Assembly: GCF_902705885.1 (NCBI RefSeq)
Contig: NZ_CACSIP010000075.1
Coordinates: 89,604 to 153,603 of the forward strand
DNA length: 64,000 bases
Direction: 5' to 3'
Source of the DNA: Mycolicibacterium austroafricanum
Lineage (GTDB): Bacteria > Actinomycetota > Actinomycetes > Mycobacteriales > Mycobacteriaceae
Shown here: positions 16,088 through 24,935 of the stretch, piece after piece
Position numbering within the stretch: the stretch's first letter is position 1
Layout of the letters: every line of letters begins with the position of its first letter
Notes under the pieces: generated by a model
Told to the model about the DNA's origin: nothing
What the model saw: the letters and a program-made list of their open reading frames with translations, nothing else
Database searches by the model: none
Made by a program: the position numbers and the translations under genes

Positions 16088-17263
16088 TCAACCCAACCCA
16101 AGCTCGGCGCGTAACCTGCGAATGTCTTCGACGAGCTCATGCGGATGCTCGAGTCCCGGGAAATGACCGCCGTGAGGCTCAAGCCGATAGTGGGCGACGT
16201 TGTAGGCGCGACGCACGAATGCCTCTGGTGGAGCCGGCGCGGTGTCATCAGGAAACAGACAGAAGCCACAAGGCACGCTTGCGAATTCGCCCTCGCCCAG
16301 GGTGAATCCGCTCCAGTCAACCAGGTAGCGATACATCCAACTGACTGCTTGGGGATCGCCCAGCCAGTAAAACATTACGTTGGTGATGAGGTCGTCGAGA
16401 TCGAACGGCGGGTCGATATCTTGCTTGCCCACTGTCCAGTTGTGAAACTTCTCCAGGATCCAGGCTGCCAGTCCGACAGGTGAGTCGTGGACCGCGAAGG
16501 CCAGGCTTTGCGGTCGATAGCCGTGTACGAGTTGATACGCCTTTTCCTCATCCGGCAGCGTGGCGAGCCGTTCGAGGTGCGCCGTCTCTTCAGGTGAGGG
16601 GAGAACATTGGCGAAGGTCCAAGGTGCCGTGACCACGGCAGCGTTGAGGTGAGCCCCCACCAGACCACGCGGTCGGTCAACCGCCATCCAGGATGTGATC
16701 ACCGCACCCCAGTCCCCACCATGAGCCATATACCTGCCGAAGCCGAAGATGTTGCTCATCATCTCGGCCCAGAGGCGACCGACATCGCGAGGTGATATCG
16801 GACCCGGCGGCGCGTCAGAGAACCCGCATCCTGGCAGGCTCGGGACCACGACGGTGAATGCCTCGTCGACCGACCCACCGAACCGCTCTGGGTGGGCCAG
16901 TAGTTCCACCATCCCGAGCAACTCGACGGGAGAACCCGGCCATCCGTGGGTCAAAATAATGGGCATCGGCGAGGGGCTGCTGCCGCGTTCGACCAGACAA
17001 TGAATTCCTAAGCCGTCCACCATGATTCGGTATTGCTCGAAGGCGTTGAGGCGCGCCTCCCAGGCACGCCAGTCGTAACCCTGCAGCCACCGGGCCACCA
17101 CGCGGCGCATGAACGGTTCGCTGGTGCCCATGGCCCAGTCGCCGCCTTGGGCGGGGTTGGGCCATCGGGTGCGTCGAAGACGGTCACGTAGATCCGCCAA
17201 GACGCCGTCGGAAATCTCGATTCGGAACGGTTCAGCGGCCGGATGTGCAGTGATCGGTTGCAT
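16088..17263 (-). CDS. Epoxide hydrolase (EHN-domain alpha/beta hydrolase)
   Basis: A 391-residue protein with an N-terminal EHN domain (about residues 10-115, ending in the KLNAFEQY-like LNAFEQYRIMVDGLGIH). The alpha/beta hydrolase domain follows, with oxyanion-hole HGWPGS, nucleophile Asp in HGGDWG and catalytic His in PHGGHFPGLEHP. This is a juvenile-hormone/microsomal-type epoxide hydrolase, expected to open an epoxide to a diol. It follows the kinase-like gene by 12 nt, so the two are cotranscribed. A P450 in the same putative regulon could make the epoxide (inference). Confidence 0.93.
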   Translation of the reverse strand: MQPITAHPAAEPFRIEISDGVLADLRDRLRRTRWPNPAQGGDWAMGTSEPFMRRVVARWLQGYDWRAWEARLNAFEQYRIMVDGLGIHCLVERGSSPSPMPIILTHGWPGSPVELLGMVELLAHPERFGGSVDEAFTVVVPSLPGCGFSDAPPGPISPRDVGRLWAEMMSNIFGFGRYMAHGGDWGAVITSWMAVDRPRGLVGAHLNAAVVTAPWTFANVLPSPEETAHLERLATLPDEEKAYQLVHGYRPQSLAFAVHDSPVGLAAWILEKFHNWTVGKQDIDPPFDLDDLITNVMFYWLGDPQAVSWMYRYLVDWSGFTLGEGEFASVPCGFCLFPDDTAPAPPEAFVRRAYNVAHYRLEPHGGHFPGLEHPHELVEDIRRLRAELGLG

Positions 17264-17275
17264 CGCTGTAGCGCC

Positions 17276-18415
17276 TCAACTATCCCAGCCGGACCAGCGC
17301 GATTCGAAGCGCTCGGGCGGTCCATGTTGCAGTCCGTCGACCCATTCCATGTTGCCGACCGCCGTGAGTTGGCCGGCCTGGTCCAGGGTGACCTGGCCGG
17401 CGGCGAGTAGCAACATCGGCAGCCGCACCATCACCAACTGCAGACGCAACGCATTGAACACCAGGTGCCAGTCGAGATACTCCGGAGGGCGGCCGATCAA
17501 TTCCTGCCAGAGGTCGATGGTCTCGCGTAGTGAGCCGAATCCGGGAACGGGCGGCAGCCCGCGGCCGCCTGTCATGGCACGCTCCATGCAGACCCACCAG
17601 CCGAGGTCACACTCCGCACCGGCGACCGAAGCCATGTCCCAATCCAAAACCGCAGCCACGCGCGTGCCCTGATAGATGATGTTCGACGGTCGCGAGTCGC
17701 CCCACGAGAGCCCCGGCTGCGCATCCCGAGGAAGATGAGTGACTAGCCAACTCGAAGCGGCCTGCACCGCCGAAAGACGGTCAGCACCGCACCACTTGGC
17801 GTAGGCCAACCAGTAGTTCAGCTCCTGCTCCAACCCCGTACTGCCCAAGTGAGGTCGCTGCAGGAATGGGAACTTGGACACATCCAGTTTGTGCAGTTCG
17901 GTCATCGCCTCCACCGCGCCGCGCCACACTTCGCGCTGCTGCGCCGTCGGTAGCTCGAGAACCCATCCGCTCACGTAGAAGGGCGGGTTGTCGGCAGGCA
18001 CACGGCCTTCTACCCGCTCCATGACGAAGAACGGTTGGCCGAAAAGGGTTGTGTCGGACTCGAAGCCGACCACTAGCGGCGACGGTACCTGCGGCTCCGT
18101 CGACAGTGCCTTGTACATCAGGTATTGGGTCTTGACGTCCAGATCGAGGTAAAGGTGCTCGGTGGAGCCGATACGAGCGACGTAACCTATGGTCTCGCGT
18201 GTCCCATCCACGGTGCGGCTGGCCTGGATCAGCAGGGTCTCATTGGCGACCCCGGCACCGTTGGGCTGAGTAACGTCGTCCACCTCGACGTCGCCCCCGA
18301 CGTGTGCGCGCAGCCACTCCTCGGCGACGGAGCGTACCGCTGCTGGATCGCGGACCTGAGACTTCGTCGGGACGTCGACGTTTTCGGACCCTGCCGCATC
18401 GGCTTGTGTGACCAT
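17276..18415 (-). CDS. Aminoglycoside-phosphotransferase-like kinase (ACAD10/11 N-domain type)
   Basis: A 379-residue protein starting at ATG 18415 with AGGAG 5 nt upstream. It shows the APH-fold catalytic loop in the form LSWGDSRPSNIIY (catalytic Asp and Asn kept, His replaced by Trp) and the metal-binding LDWD. In animal ACAD10/11 a domain of this type phosphorylates 4-hydroxyacyl-CoA so it can be dehydrated. Bacterial members occur next to acyl-CoA dehydrogenase genes, as here. I infer phosphorylation of a hydroxyacyl-CoA or other small hydroxylated intermediate. A 16-bp operator candidate lies 219 nt upstream. Confidence 0.85.
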   Translation of the reverse strand: MVTQADAAGSENVDVPTKSQVRDPAAVRSVAEEWLRAHVGGDVEVDDVTQPNGAGVANETLLIQASRTVDGTRETIGYVARIGSTEHLYLDLDVKTQYLMYKALSTEPQVPSPLVVGFESDTTLFGQPFFVMERVEGRVPADNPPFYVSGWVLELPTAQQREVWRGAVEAMTELHKLDVSKFPFLQRPHLGSTGLEQELNYWLAYAKWCGADRLSAVQAASSWLVTHLPRDAQPGLSWGDSRPSNIIYQGTRVAAVLDWDMASVAGAECDLGWWVCMERAMTGGRGLPPVPGFGSLRETIDLWQELIGRPPEYLDWHLVFNALRLQLVMVRLPMLLLAAGQVTLDQAGQLTAVGNMEWVDGLQHGPPERFESRWSGWDS

Positions 18416-18924
18416 AGCCGCTCCTATTGTTTCCTAGTTCTCGCCACGTGATCGCGAAAACGCAATGAAGTGCCCGGCTTCGCCATCGCACTACTGCCAC
18501 GGTCACCTAATCACGCACTCCGCCACAATCATTCGAATTGGTTCGGCCTTGGCACGTACGCCATGCATCGCTGTGAGGTGACCACCGACGGGCTTCATGA
18601 TCCGTCACACCTCACACTTCGCGATCCGTGAACTGTCAGTTGACTGTCACATGATGCGCAGGCGTTGTCAACGACCAACTTTCCGCGCAAGCACCCGAGT
18701 ATCACCACGACGATCGCGCCAATTCCGTGATGACGAACTCGAGGATCCGATACCCGCTCTCCCCAGATCGACGAGACGTAGTTCGAACGATGAAGCTGAA
18801 AACTGCGCCCTCTGCGCTGCCTCCTCGAAATGCACTGCTCCACCGGTGATTCGGCTGCGCTCGAGTGGCGGGTGAATCCATGTGCCGGTGTCGTCACACC
18901 GTCACAGCATCAGCTTGCCGTTCT
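18416..18924. other. 509-bp intergenic region with an operator
   Basis: No credible gene is present. The region carries the upstream sequence of the kinase/epoxide hydrolase operon and the operator candidate at 18634-18649. Base composition is slightly less GC-rich than in the genes. No terminator was recognised downstream of the FadE34-like gene. Confidence 0.55.
18634..18649. promoter_or_regulatory. 16-bp operator candidate, copy A
   Basis: On the minus strand this reads TGACAGTCAACTGACA. It matches the perfect palindrome at 24936-24951 at 14 of 16 bases and the copy at 22131 at 15 of 16. It lies upstream of the kinase, epoxide hydrolase and DUF7064/7065 genes. Confidence 0.65.
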
Positions 18925-21087
18925 TCAGATATTCCCAGTCCGGCGCGGTGGCTCTCGGGGCAGCCCGAGGATTCGCTCGGCGATGAGGTTCCTGATGATC
19001 TCCGACGTACCGCCGGCAATCGTGAGGCATCTGCTGTACAGATAGTCGTGCACGACCCCCTGCTCCTCACCGAGCAGAATCGCCGGACCCGCGATCCGTT
19101 GAGCGAGCTCGGCGACCCGCTGGGCGTGCTCGGCGCCAAACAACTTAGCGATGTTGCCCTCGATGCCGGGCCCCGAATGGAAGACTGCCCTGGCGGCTTG
19201 GCGCAGGTTCAACGCGACCAGCGTGTAGTGCTCGATCAGTAACGCCGCGACATCGCGGGCGAGTCCGGTGTCGCCGGGACGGTGGCGCGCGAGCAGATCG
19301 ATCAGCGCCTCCGCGGTCATCGTGACCGAGCCACCGCCAATCGACACACGCTCGTTTCCCAACGTCGCCATTGCAACGGTCCAGCCCGCATTCACGTCGC
19401 CGACCACGTCACGGTCGGGTACAAACACATCGTCGAAGAACACCTCGTTGAACAATGTTTCACCAGTGATCTCCCTGAGCGGACGAACTTCGACGCCTGG
19501 AGCGGCGAGGTCGATCACCATCGCCGTAATTCCCCTGTGCTTTGGCGCATTCGGGTCAGTGCGCACAGTGGCGAGACCACGCTGACAGTTCACCGCGTCG
19601 CTTGTCCACACCTTCTGGCCGGATACGGCCCATCCGTCGTCGACTCGGCTGGCCTTTGTGGTGACCGCCGCGGCATCTGACCCGGCGCCCGGCTCGCTGA
19701 AAAGCTGGCACCAGCGGATGTCACCCTCGAGGCTGGGCCACAACAGCCGGTCGACCTGTTCCGTGTTGCCGTGCTGAAGCAAGGTGGGCACCACCCACTC
19801 GCCCAACCCGAGGTTCGGCTTCTCCAGCCCGTCGAGCACTTCCTCGATGATCAGTTGCTCGACACCGTCAGCGCCGCGGCCGTAGGGCTTTGGCCAGTGC
19901 GGTTGCAGGTATCCGCTGCGAGCCCACAGCTTGTGCCGAGCGTCGGGACCGGTTGCTTCGTGTTCGGCGCGGAAATCCCGCGCGGCCTGTCGATACTGCT
20001 CGGCTTCGGGCGGTAGGTCCACCGAATGTCCACGTCGCACACCCTGCGCGTGCAACTCGGCGACCCTGTCGCGCAGCGCATCCTGATCCCCGGCAAACAT
20101 CTTCAGCACCGTGGCGCGCCTGACGTAGAGGTGCGCGTCATGTTCCCAGGTGTAGCCGATGCCGCCGTGCACCTGCACGTTCTGCAACGCCACGCGCTGA
20201 TAGGCGACTAACACGTGTCCGGCCGCCATCGTAGCGGCCAGCTCGGACTCTGATCCGTTGGCGCGTGAGGCGTCCCACGTGGCGGCCACAGCGAGTTCGG
20301 TGTCGACCAGCATATTCGCGCAATGGTGCTTGACGGCCTGAAACGAGCCGATCGGACGGCCGAACTGTTGGCGTGTCGCGGCGTAAGCGGATGTCATCTC
20401 GGTGCAACTGCTCAGTCCGCCCGCCGCCTCGGCCGAGGCGAGAAGCCGCAGGATCCGAGTCACCCCGGCGCTCGCGCCGGGGAAGATGTCAGCCACCTCG
20501 GCGGAATCCAGGCTCACCACCACAACCGATCGCATGAGCCGGTCGACCGAATCGATTGTGCGGACGCTCACTCCATTACCGGCTTGAATCACCGCGAGGT
20601 CATCGCCCACCGGAACTAGGAACACATCGGCCGCCGCCTCGGCCAAGGCCGGCACCGACGTGGCGGATACACGCGAATCGTTCGTCGAAGCGATACCTTT
20701 CGCACCGATCCCGGCCACCATGTCTCCACTGACCAGCTGCGGCAACCAACGCTGCTGCTGATCATCTGTACCGAACTCGGCGACCACTGCGGACGCGACG
20801 ACCGTAGGCAAGAACGGGCCCCCGATTGCCGCGCGCCCGAGTTGCTCCAGCACGATCGTCAGCTCTGGCAGCCCGTAGCCCTGCCCGCCGAAGACTTCGT
20901 CGACATGCAGACCGAGCCACCCGGTCGTGACGATCTCCTTCCACAGCGCGTCGTCGGCCCACCACCTTCCGCCGATCCCGGAATCGAGGAGGATGCGGCG
21001 CGCGCTCGCCACACCACCACGCCCGGTCACCATCGATCGGGCGACCTCCGCCAACGCGCGGTGGTCTTCGGTTATCGCCAATGTCAT
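18925..21087 (-). CDS. Fused double acyl-CoA dehydrogenase (FadE34-like)
   Basis: This 720-residue protein carries two acyl-CoA dehydrogenase units in tandem. The first (about 1-350) holds QFGRPIGSFQAVKH and HGGIGYTWEHDAH. The second (about 365-710) holds WCQLFSEPGAGSDAAAVTTK, VWTSDAV and the C-terminal IAGGTSEIIRNLIAERILGLP. The size and layout fit FadE34-type enzymes, which in mycobacteria oxidise the bulky CoA thioesters of steroid side chains; separate FadE subunits form the equivalent heterotetramers. It is followed closely upstream by nitroreductase and EthD-like genes on the same strand. Confidence 0.9.
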   Translation of the reverse strand: MTLAITEDHRALAEVARSMVTGRGGVASARRILLDSGIGGRWWADDALWKEIVTTGWLGLHVDEVFGGQGYGLPELTIVLEQLGRAAIGGPFLPTVVASAVVAEFGTDDQQQRWLPQLVSGDMVAGIGAKGIASTNDSRVSATSVPALAEAAADVFLVPVGDDLAVIQAGNGVSVRTIDSVDRLMRSVVVVSLDSAEVADIFPGASAGVTRILRLLASAEAAGGLSSCTEMTSAYAATRQQFGRPIGSFQAVKHHCANMLVDTELAVAATWDASRANGSESELAATMAAGHVLVAYQRVALQNVQVHGGIGYTWEHDAHLYVRRATVLKMFAGDQDALRDRVAELHAQGVRRGHSVDLPPEAEQYRQAARDFRAEHEATGPDARHKLWARSGYLQPHWPKPYGRGADGVEQLIIEEVLDGLEKPNLGLGEWVVPTLLQHGNTEQVDRLLWPSLEGDIRWCQLFSEPGAGSDAAAVTTKASRVDDGWAVSGQKVWTSDAVNCQRGLATVRTDPNAPKHRGITAMVIDLAAPGVEVRPLREITGETLFNEVFFDDVFVPDRDVVGDVNAGWTVAMATLGNERVSIGGGSVTMTAEALIDLLARHRPGDTGLARDVAALLIEHYTLVALNLRQAARAVFHSGPGIEGNIAKLFGAEHAQRVAELAQRIAGPAILLGEEQGVVHDYLYSRCLTIAGGTSEIIRNLIAERILGLPREPPRRTGNI

Positions 21088-21118
21088 GCAGCGGCCTCGT
21101 TGGTCGGGAAGTTTCCGA

Positions 21119-21727
21119 TCACCACGCGGCGCCGAACTTTTCGCGGTAAGTGACCTCGGTGGCGGGGCGACGGCGCGGCGGCGACAGCTTTCTCGCCGGC
21201 CGGCCGATGTAGACGGCCGCCATCGGGATCAGGTTTTGCGGCAGTTGCAGGAGTTCGCGGACGTGGTCGACCCCGAACGTGGTGAGGCCGGTGGTCAGAC
21301 AGGAGCCATAGCTTAGATCAGCGGCGCTGAGCAGCAGGTTCTGCACGGCCGGGTAGATCGACGACGGCGCGTGGATCTCGGCGACGCGGTCAGTGTCGGC
21401 GCAGACAACGACCACCACCGGCGCGACAGCCAATCCTCCCTTGCTGAGGCCGTATTCGAGGTCCGCGACCAGTGTCTTGTCCTGAATGCTCTGCTTGACG
21501 CGGTCGCCGCCTCCGGCGTTCCATGTCTCAGTCCACCAGTCGGTCAGTTGTTTTCGAGTCTCCTCGGCACGGACTACGACGAACGACCAGGGCTGGGTGT
21601 TCTCGGCGCTCGGCGCGTGGACTGCAAGCTGTAGCATGTGTTCGATATCCGCTTCGAGCACCGCGGCGTCCGGATCGAACCTCCTGCAGGCTCGCTGCGC
21701 TTGAATCACCGACCGCAGTTCAGCCAT
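21119..21727 (-). CDS. Nitroreductase-family flavoprotein
   Basis: A 202-residue protein with the FMN-binding N-terminal motif RACRRFDPDAAV and the HAPSAENTQPWSFVVV helix start. The VGSC-like YGSCLTTGLTTF stretch follows, typical of the nitroreductase/BluB fold. Such enzymes reduce nitro groups, quinones or enones, or act in flavin-dependent dehydrogenation. Gene spacing to EthD-like (1 nt) and FadE34-like (31 nt) genes suggests one transcript. The substrate is unknown. Confidence 0.88.
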   Translation of the reverse strand: MAELRSVIQAQRACRRFDPDAAVLEADIEHMLQLAVHAPSAENTQPWSFVVVRAEETRKQLTDWWTETWNAGGGDRVKQSIQDKTLVADLEYGLSKGGLAVAPVVVVVCADTDRVAEIHAPSSIYPAVQNLLLSAADLSYGSCLTTGLTTFGVDHVRELLQLPQNLIPMAAVYIGRPARKLSPPRRRPATEVTYREKFGAAW

Positions 21728-21728
21728 C

Positions 21729-22088
21729 TCAGTCGGCCAGTCGCCTGTTGCCGTGGGGCGTCCAGCAGTTGAACGACACCGTGGACAGGTCGAGCGTCTC
21801 GCTCAGCGACAATTCCCCCGAACTCATCCGTTCGACGAATTGCGCCATCACCGCCTGCGGTTCACGATCGAGCTCGTAGATCACCAGGTACCGGTGCGTG
21901 GGTGGCGGCGGTTGGGTGGGCAGATCCTCGCCGAGAACGTCCAGACCGGCCAGGGCGTATCGCTGGGCCGCGACCACCCCGGGAACCTCGAGCACCTCAG
22001 GTACATGCACCTCGTCGTACCACTTGTTGAACTTGTCGTCCTCACCCTCGATCGGATTGCTCAGGACGACGAATCGATTGCCGGTCAC
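21729..22088 (-). CDS. EthD/dimeric alpha-beta barrel family protein
   Basis: The likely start is the GTG at 22088, with AAAGG about 8 nt upstream; an in-frame GTG at 22112 adds a basic octapeptide that does not fit the fold. The stretch FNKWYDEVHVPEVLEVPGV is the hallmark of small EthD/stress-responsive alpha-beta barrel proteins in catabolic clusters. These dimers are thought to be accessory or ring-modifying proteins; function is unproven. The operator candidate at 22131-22146 lies 43 nt upstream. Confidence 0.8.
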   Translation of the reverse strand: MTGNRFVVLSNPIEGEDDKFNKWYDEVHVPEVLEVPGVVAAQRYALAGLDVLGEDLPTQPPPPTHRYLVIYELDREPQAVMAQFVERMSSGELSLSETLDLSTVSFNCWTPHGNRRLAD

Positions 22089-22130
22089 GAACGTGCCTTT
22101 CTTCCGGGCCACTGAGGAACTTGAACAGTA

Positions 22131-22146
22131 TGACAGTCAACTGCCA
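22131..22146. promoter_or_regulatory. 16-bp operator candidate, copy B
   Basis: TGACAGTCAACTGCCA matches the palindrome at 24936 at 14 of 16 bases. It is followed by CAGTCAAC, a further half-site. It stands in the divergent promoter between the EthD/nitroreductase/FadE34-like genes and the enoyl-CoA hydratase gene. Confidence 0.65.
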
Positions 22147-22306
22147 CAGTCAACGTTGTTCCGACCGGCGGAGCGTATTGCGTCTCAACGCGGGTGAATG
22201 GCCATGACATTGACACTTACGGCAGAGCACTGTCATATTTCACTGTGTCCGTTGCGCAGCCGATCGACTACAGCACGGCTGTCGCTGTCCTGATCGAAGG
22301 AGCTCC

Positions 22307-23137
22307 GTGTCGACCGAACCGACTGACATCAGCCCCCGTCCGCCGGACGGAGATTGGTTGGGAACGCCGTTCCTGAAATTCGAGCGGGACGGCGCGTTCG
22401 CGGTGCTCGTGCTGGACCGACCCGCGGCACGCAATGCGATGACGGCGGCGATGTATTTCGGTATCCGCTACGCGATTTCGCGGGTCAACTCCGATGAGAG
22501 CCTCGCCGGTCTGTTGATCACCGGCACCGGCGATGTGTTCGCTCCCGGCGGAGATCTCGGTCGACGGGCCGGCGATGATTGGATGGACTTGACCGCGGTG
22601 CTCAACATGGACGTGACACCGTTCGACGCCTTGCGCCAGTCAGCCAAGCCGGTGGTCGCTGCCGTCAACGGGCTGGCTCAGGGCGGCGGAATGCAAATCG
22701 CTATGTGCAGCGACATGGCTGTCGTCAGCGAGCGGGCGACGTTTCGGGTGCCCGAACTGTACCGAGGCATCGCCGACACCTACTACAGCCAGATGCTGGC
22801 GAGGTTGGTGGGGCCGGTGCGCGCCCGAGACCTGATGATGACCGGCCGGGTGTTGTCCGCGGCAGAGGCGGTCGAGTGGGGTCTGGTTGCTCGGCTGGTC
22901 GCTCACGACGACCTCATGCCGGCCGCCCGCGAGGTGCTGGCGCAATGTTGTCGTACGGCACCGCACGCCAGGGCCCTGGTCAAGAGCAGCCTCGACAACT
23001 ACCTGGGCCTGTACGACCGCATCGGGATGAGAGTGAGCCTCGAGGGGCCCGAGGCCACGGAAGGCTTTCTCGCTTTCAAGGAGAAGCGTTCGCCGCACTG
23101 GGTGCATCCAGATTGCCGGGTCGACGGTCGGCTGTAG
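22307..23137 (+). CDS. Enoyl-CoA hydratase/isomerase family protein
   Basis: A 276-residue crotonase-fold protein with a GTG start preceded by GAAGGAG. It shows LDRPAARNAM, the oxyanion-hole stretches FAPGGDLG and NGLAQGGGMQIAMCSDM, and RVPELYRGIAD around the second active-site position, where the classical Glu aligns with PE. It should hydrate or isomerise an unsaturated acyl-CoA in beta-oxidation. It is divergent from the FadE34-like operon, with which it shares an operator candidate. Confidence 0.9.
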   Translation: MSTEPTDISPRPPDGDWLGTPFLKFERDGAFAVLVLDRPAARNAMTAAMYFGIRYAISRVNSDESLAGLLITGTGDVFAPGGDLGRRAGDDWMDLTAVLNMDVTPFDALRQSAKPVVAAVNGLAQGGGMQIAMCSDMAVVSERATFRVPELYRGIADTYYSQMLARLVGPVRARDLMMTGRVLSAAEAVEWGLVARLVAHDDLMPAAREVLAQCCRTAPHARALVKSSLDNYLGLYDRIGMRVSLEGPEATEGFLAFKEKRSPHWVHPDCRVDGRL

Positions 23138-23691
23138 AGGGCCGGGGACAACAGGTGTGGTGGCGCCACCGGCGAGCCGCGGGGTGGCCACGTCACAGCG
23201 AGCTGCCTGCTTCGCAGCGCAAGGCGTACATCTCCTCGACGTCGCGGCGGCCCGGCGGCAGGCTCGCCCGCACGTCGAACTGTCTGGCAACCACTACCTC
23301 GATTCCACCACCGCGCAGGCGTTCGTCGCGGGGTGCGAAGTCATCGATTCAGGTCCGGTCGATACTGACGATCCTGCCGCTGCACAACCCGGAGATCGCC
23401 GCCAAAGCGATTGCGAGACTGGACTGATTCGCCGGGGGCGGGCGGCCGTTCTCACTGTTCTACAGCGTCGCCATGCTGGCCATCGGCCGGGAGCACACAA
23501 TCCTCAATGACCCGAACGTCCAGTTCGGCCAAAGCGTGCAGCAGGTCGTCGAAGACGCAATCGGCTCGCGAACCTCGGCGTCACCGACCCGGGGGTCAAC
23601 CCACCGCCTCTCGGCGATTTCCAGGCCCACCTCGAGCACATGCATTCAACCGCCGAGGAAGATCATTCCGCGGATCGACTGACCGGGTTGG
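23138..23691. other. 554-bp region between hydratase and P450, partly a decayed gene
   Basis: No intact gene is present. Its right part carries a broken rightward coding sequence described at 23351-23705. The left part (23138-23350) shows no convincing coding signal, although one frame reads VELSGNHYLDSTTAQAFVAG and may be the same decayed gene after another shift. Confidence 0.5.
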
Positions 23692-23705
23692 CTAAGCCGG
23701 TTTGA
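23351..23705 (+). pseudogene. Decayed gene, C-terminal part, family not recognised
   Basis: One frame reads RSILTILPLHNPEIAAKAIA then RLD and a TGA at 23425-23427, followed in the same frame by FAGGGRPFSLFYSVAMLAIG and ILNDPNVQFGQSVQQVVEDA. A TGG-to-TGA change would explain the stop (DWFAGG). After about 23565 the sense continues in another frame (NLGVTDPGVNPPPLGDFQAH) to a stop at 23703-23705. This pattern of protein-like sequence broken by one stop and one frameshift fits a recent pseudogene. Its end overlaps the end of the convergent P450 gene. I do not recognise the family. Confidence 0.45.
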
Positions 23706-24870
23706 TGTTCAGCGGAATCGAGCGCAGGACCATAGTGCTGGTGGGCCACGGCACCTGAGGCGGCTCGTCGACTGCCAGGGTGTACTCGGGAATACGAGTG
23801 TGCCACTCCTCGAGTAGGAGTCGCAGCTCCAGCCGTGCGAGGTGCGAGCCGAGACACCTGTGCGGACCACGCCCGAAGGCGAAATGCGCTGACTTCCTGT
23901 CGATCTGTACGTCGTCTGCCTTCGGGTAACGACGTGGATCACGGTCGGCGCTGCCATAGCTCAAGAGCACCCTGGCATCCTTGGGCAGCACGTGGCCAGC
24001 CACCTCGACTTCCTCCGTGGTCACCCGGTTGGTGAACGGAACCGGACTCTCGACGCGCAGGATCTCCTCGATGAAGGCCGGAATGAGGGAATGGTCGTCG
24101 GCAATCCGGCGGCGCAAGTCGCCATCTTCGGCCAGTTTCGCTAAGGAGAAACCCACCGCCGAGGTGACCGTGTCCAAGCCTGCCAGCACGAACATGAAGC
24201 ACAACCCAAGGATCTCGTTGTCGTTCATCCCGCCGTCGTCGGTGTCATGGATCAACTGGGTGAGCATGTCGGTACCCGACGTGTCCGTCCGCCGCTGAGC
24301 GATGTATTCGTTCAAGTAGGTGTACAGTTCCAGCGCATACGCGAGGACCTCGGGCGTCGGCTCTCCGCTGTTGAGGTCGGCGAACTGCAGGATCGCGTCC
24401 TTCCAGTTGACCAGTCTGTCCCGATCTTCGATCGGCAGTCCGAACAAGGTGAGGAACACCCGGGATGGGAACGGAACCGCGAGGTCCGCGACTACCTCGC
24501 ACTCGCCCTTCGCTACGATCGCATCGATGAGTTCGCCTGCCTGCTCTCGCAGTTCGGGTTCACGCTCCGCCATCTTCTTCGGGCTGAAGAATGGGTCGAG
24601 CATCCGGCGGAACCGGGTGTGATCGGGAGGATCGATCGCGATCGGGATGAGCGGGACAGGACTGCCCAGCTTGTCGAAAGCCTTCGCCGAGGAGAAGAGC
24701 TCGGGCCTCTTCGCGGCGAACTCGACGGCCTCGGCGCTGGTGAGGACGATCTCATCCCCCGACAGCACCGCCTCCCCGGTTGAATGCAGTTCCCGCCACG
24801 CGCGTGAACGGTCCTGCCCGAAAGGCAGGTCATTGATGTTCGCGATGCCGTCCACACTCAGCTTGGTCAT
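23692..24870 (-). CDS. Cytochrome P450
   Basis: A 392-residue soluble P450 with the I-helix AGLDTVTS, the ExxR of EILR (IEEILRVESP), and the haem-binding FGRGPHRCLGSH with the Cys near residue 339. It shares the PHRCLGSHLARLEL block with the P450 at 3508 but differs elsewhere, so both are of the same broad bacterial class. It is divergent from the TetR at 25055, with the perfect palindrome 66 nt before its ATG. No ferredoxin gene is adjacent. It probably starts or continues oxidation of the hydrophobic substrate of this regulon. Confidence 0.95.
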   Translation of the reverse strand: MTKLSVDGIANINDLPFGQDRSRAWRELHSTGEAVLSGDEIVLTSAEAVEFAAKRPELFSSAKAFDKLGSPVPLIPIAIDPPDHTRFRRMLDPFFSPKKMAEREPELREQAGELIDAIVAKGECEVVADLAVPFPSRVFLTLFGLPIEDRDRLVNWKDAILQFADLNSGEPTPEVLAYALELYTYLNEYIAQRRTDTSGTDMLTQLIHDTDDGGMNDNEILGLCFMFVLAGLDTVTSAVGFSLAKLAEDGDLRRRIADDHSLIPAFIEEILRVESPVPFTNRVTTEEVEVAGHVLPKDARVLLSYGSADRDPRRYPKADDVQIDRKSAHFAFGRGPHRCLGSHLARLELRLLLEEWHTRIPEYTLAVDEPPQVPWPTSTMVLRSIPLNIKPA

Positions 24871-24902
24871 TCGAAAGATGCCCTTTCTCGGCCGCCGGCT
24901 AA

Positions 24903-24934
24903 TCCGCAGACCCGCAGACCCGCAGATCCGCAGA
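24903..24934. repeat. Four tandem 8-bp repeats (YCCGCAGA)
   Basis: TCCGCAGA, CCCGCAGA, CCCGCAGA and TCCGCAGA follow each other without gaps. The array ends one base before the operator candidate at 24936. It falls within the likely leader of the P450 transcript. Confidence 0.75.
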
Positions 24935-24935
24935 A

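Noticed and set aside
18597..18875. 92-codon frame in the 509-bp intergenic region
   Set aside because: No ribosome binding site, crosses the operator candidate, and gives a Ser/Arg-rich sequence with no resemblance to known proteins.
24903..24934. Possible CRISPR or integron-like array
   Set aside because: The units are only 8 bp with no spacers, so it is a simple tandem repeat.
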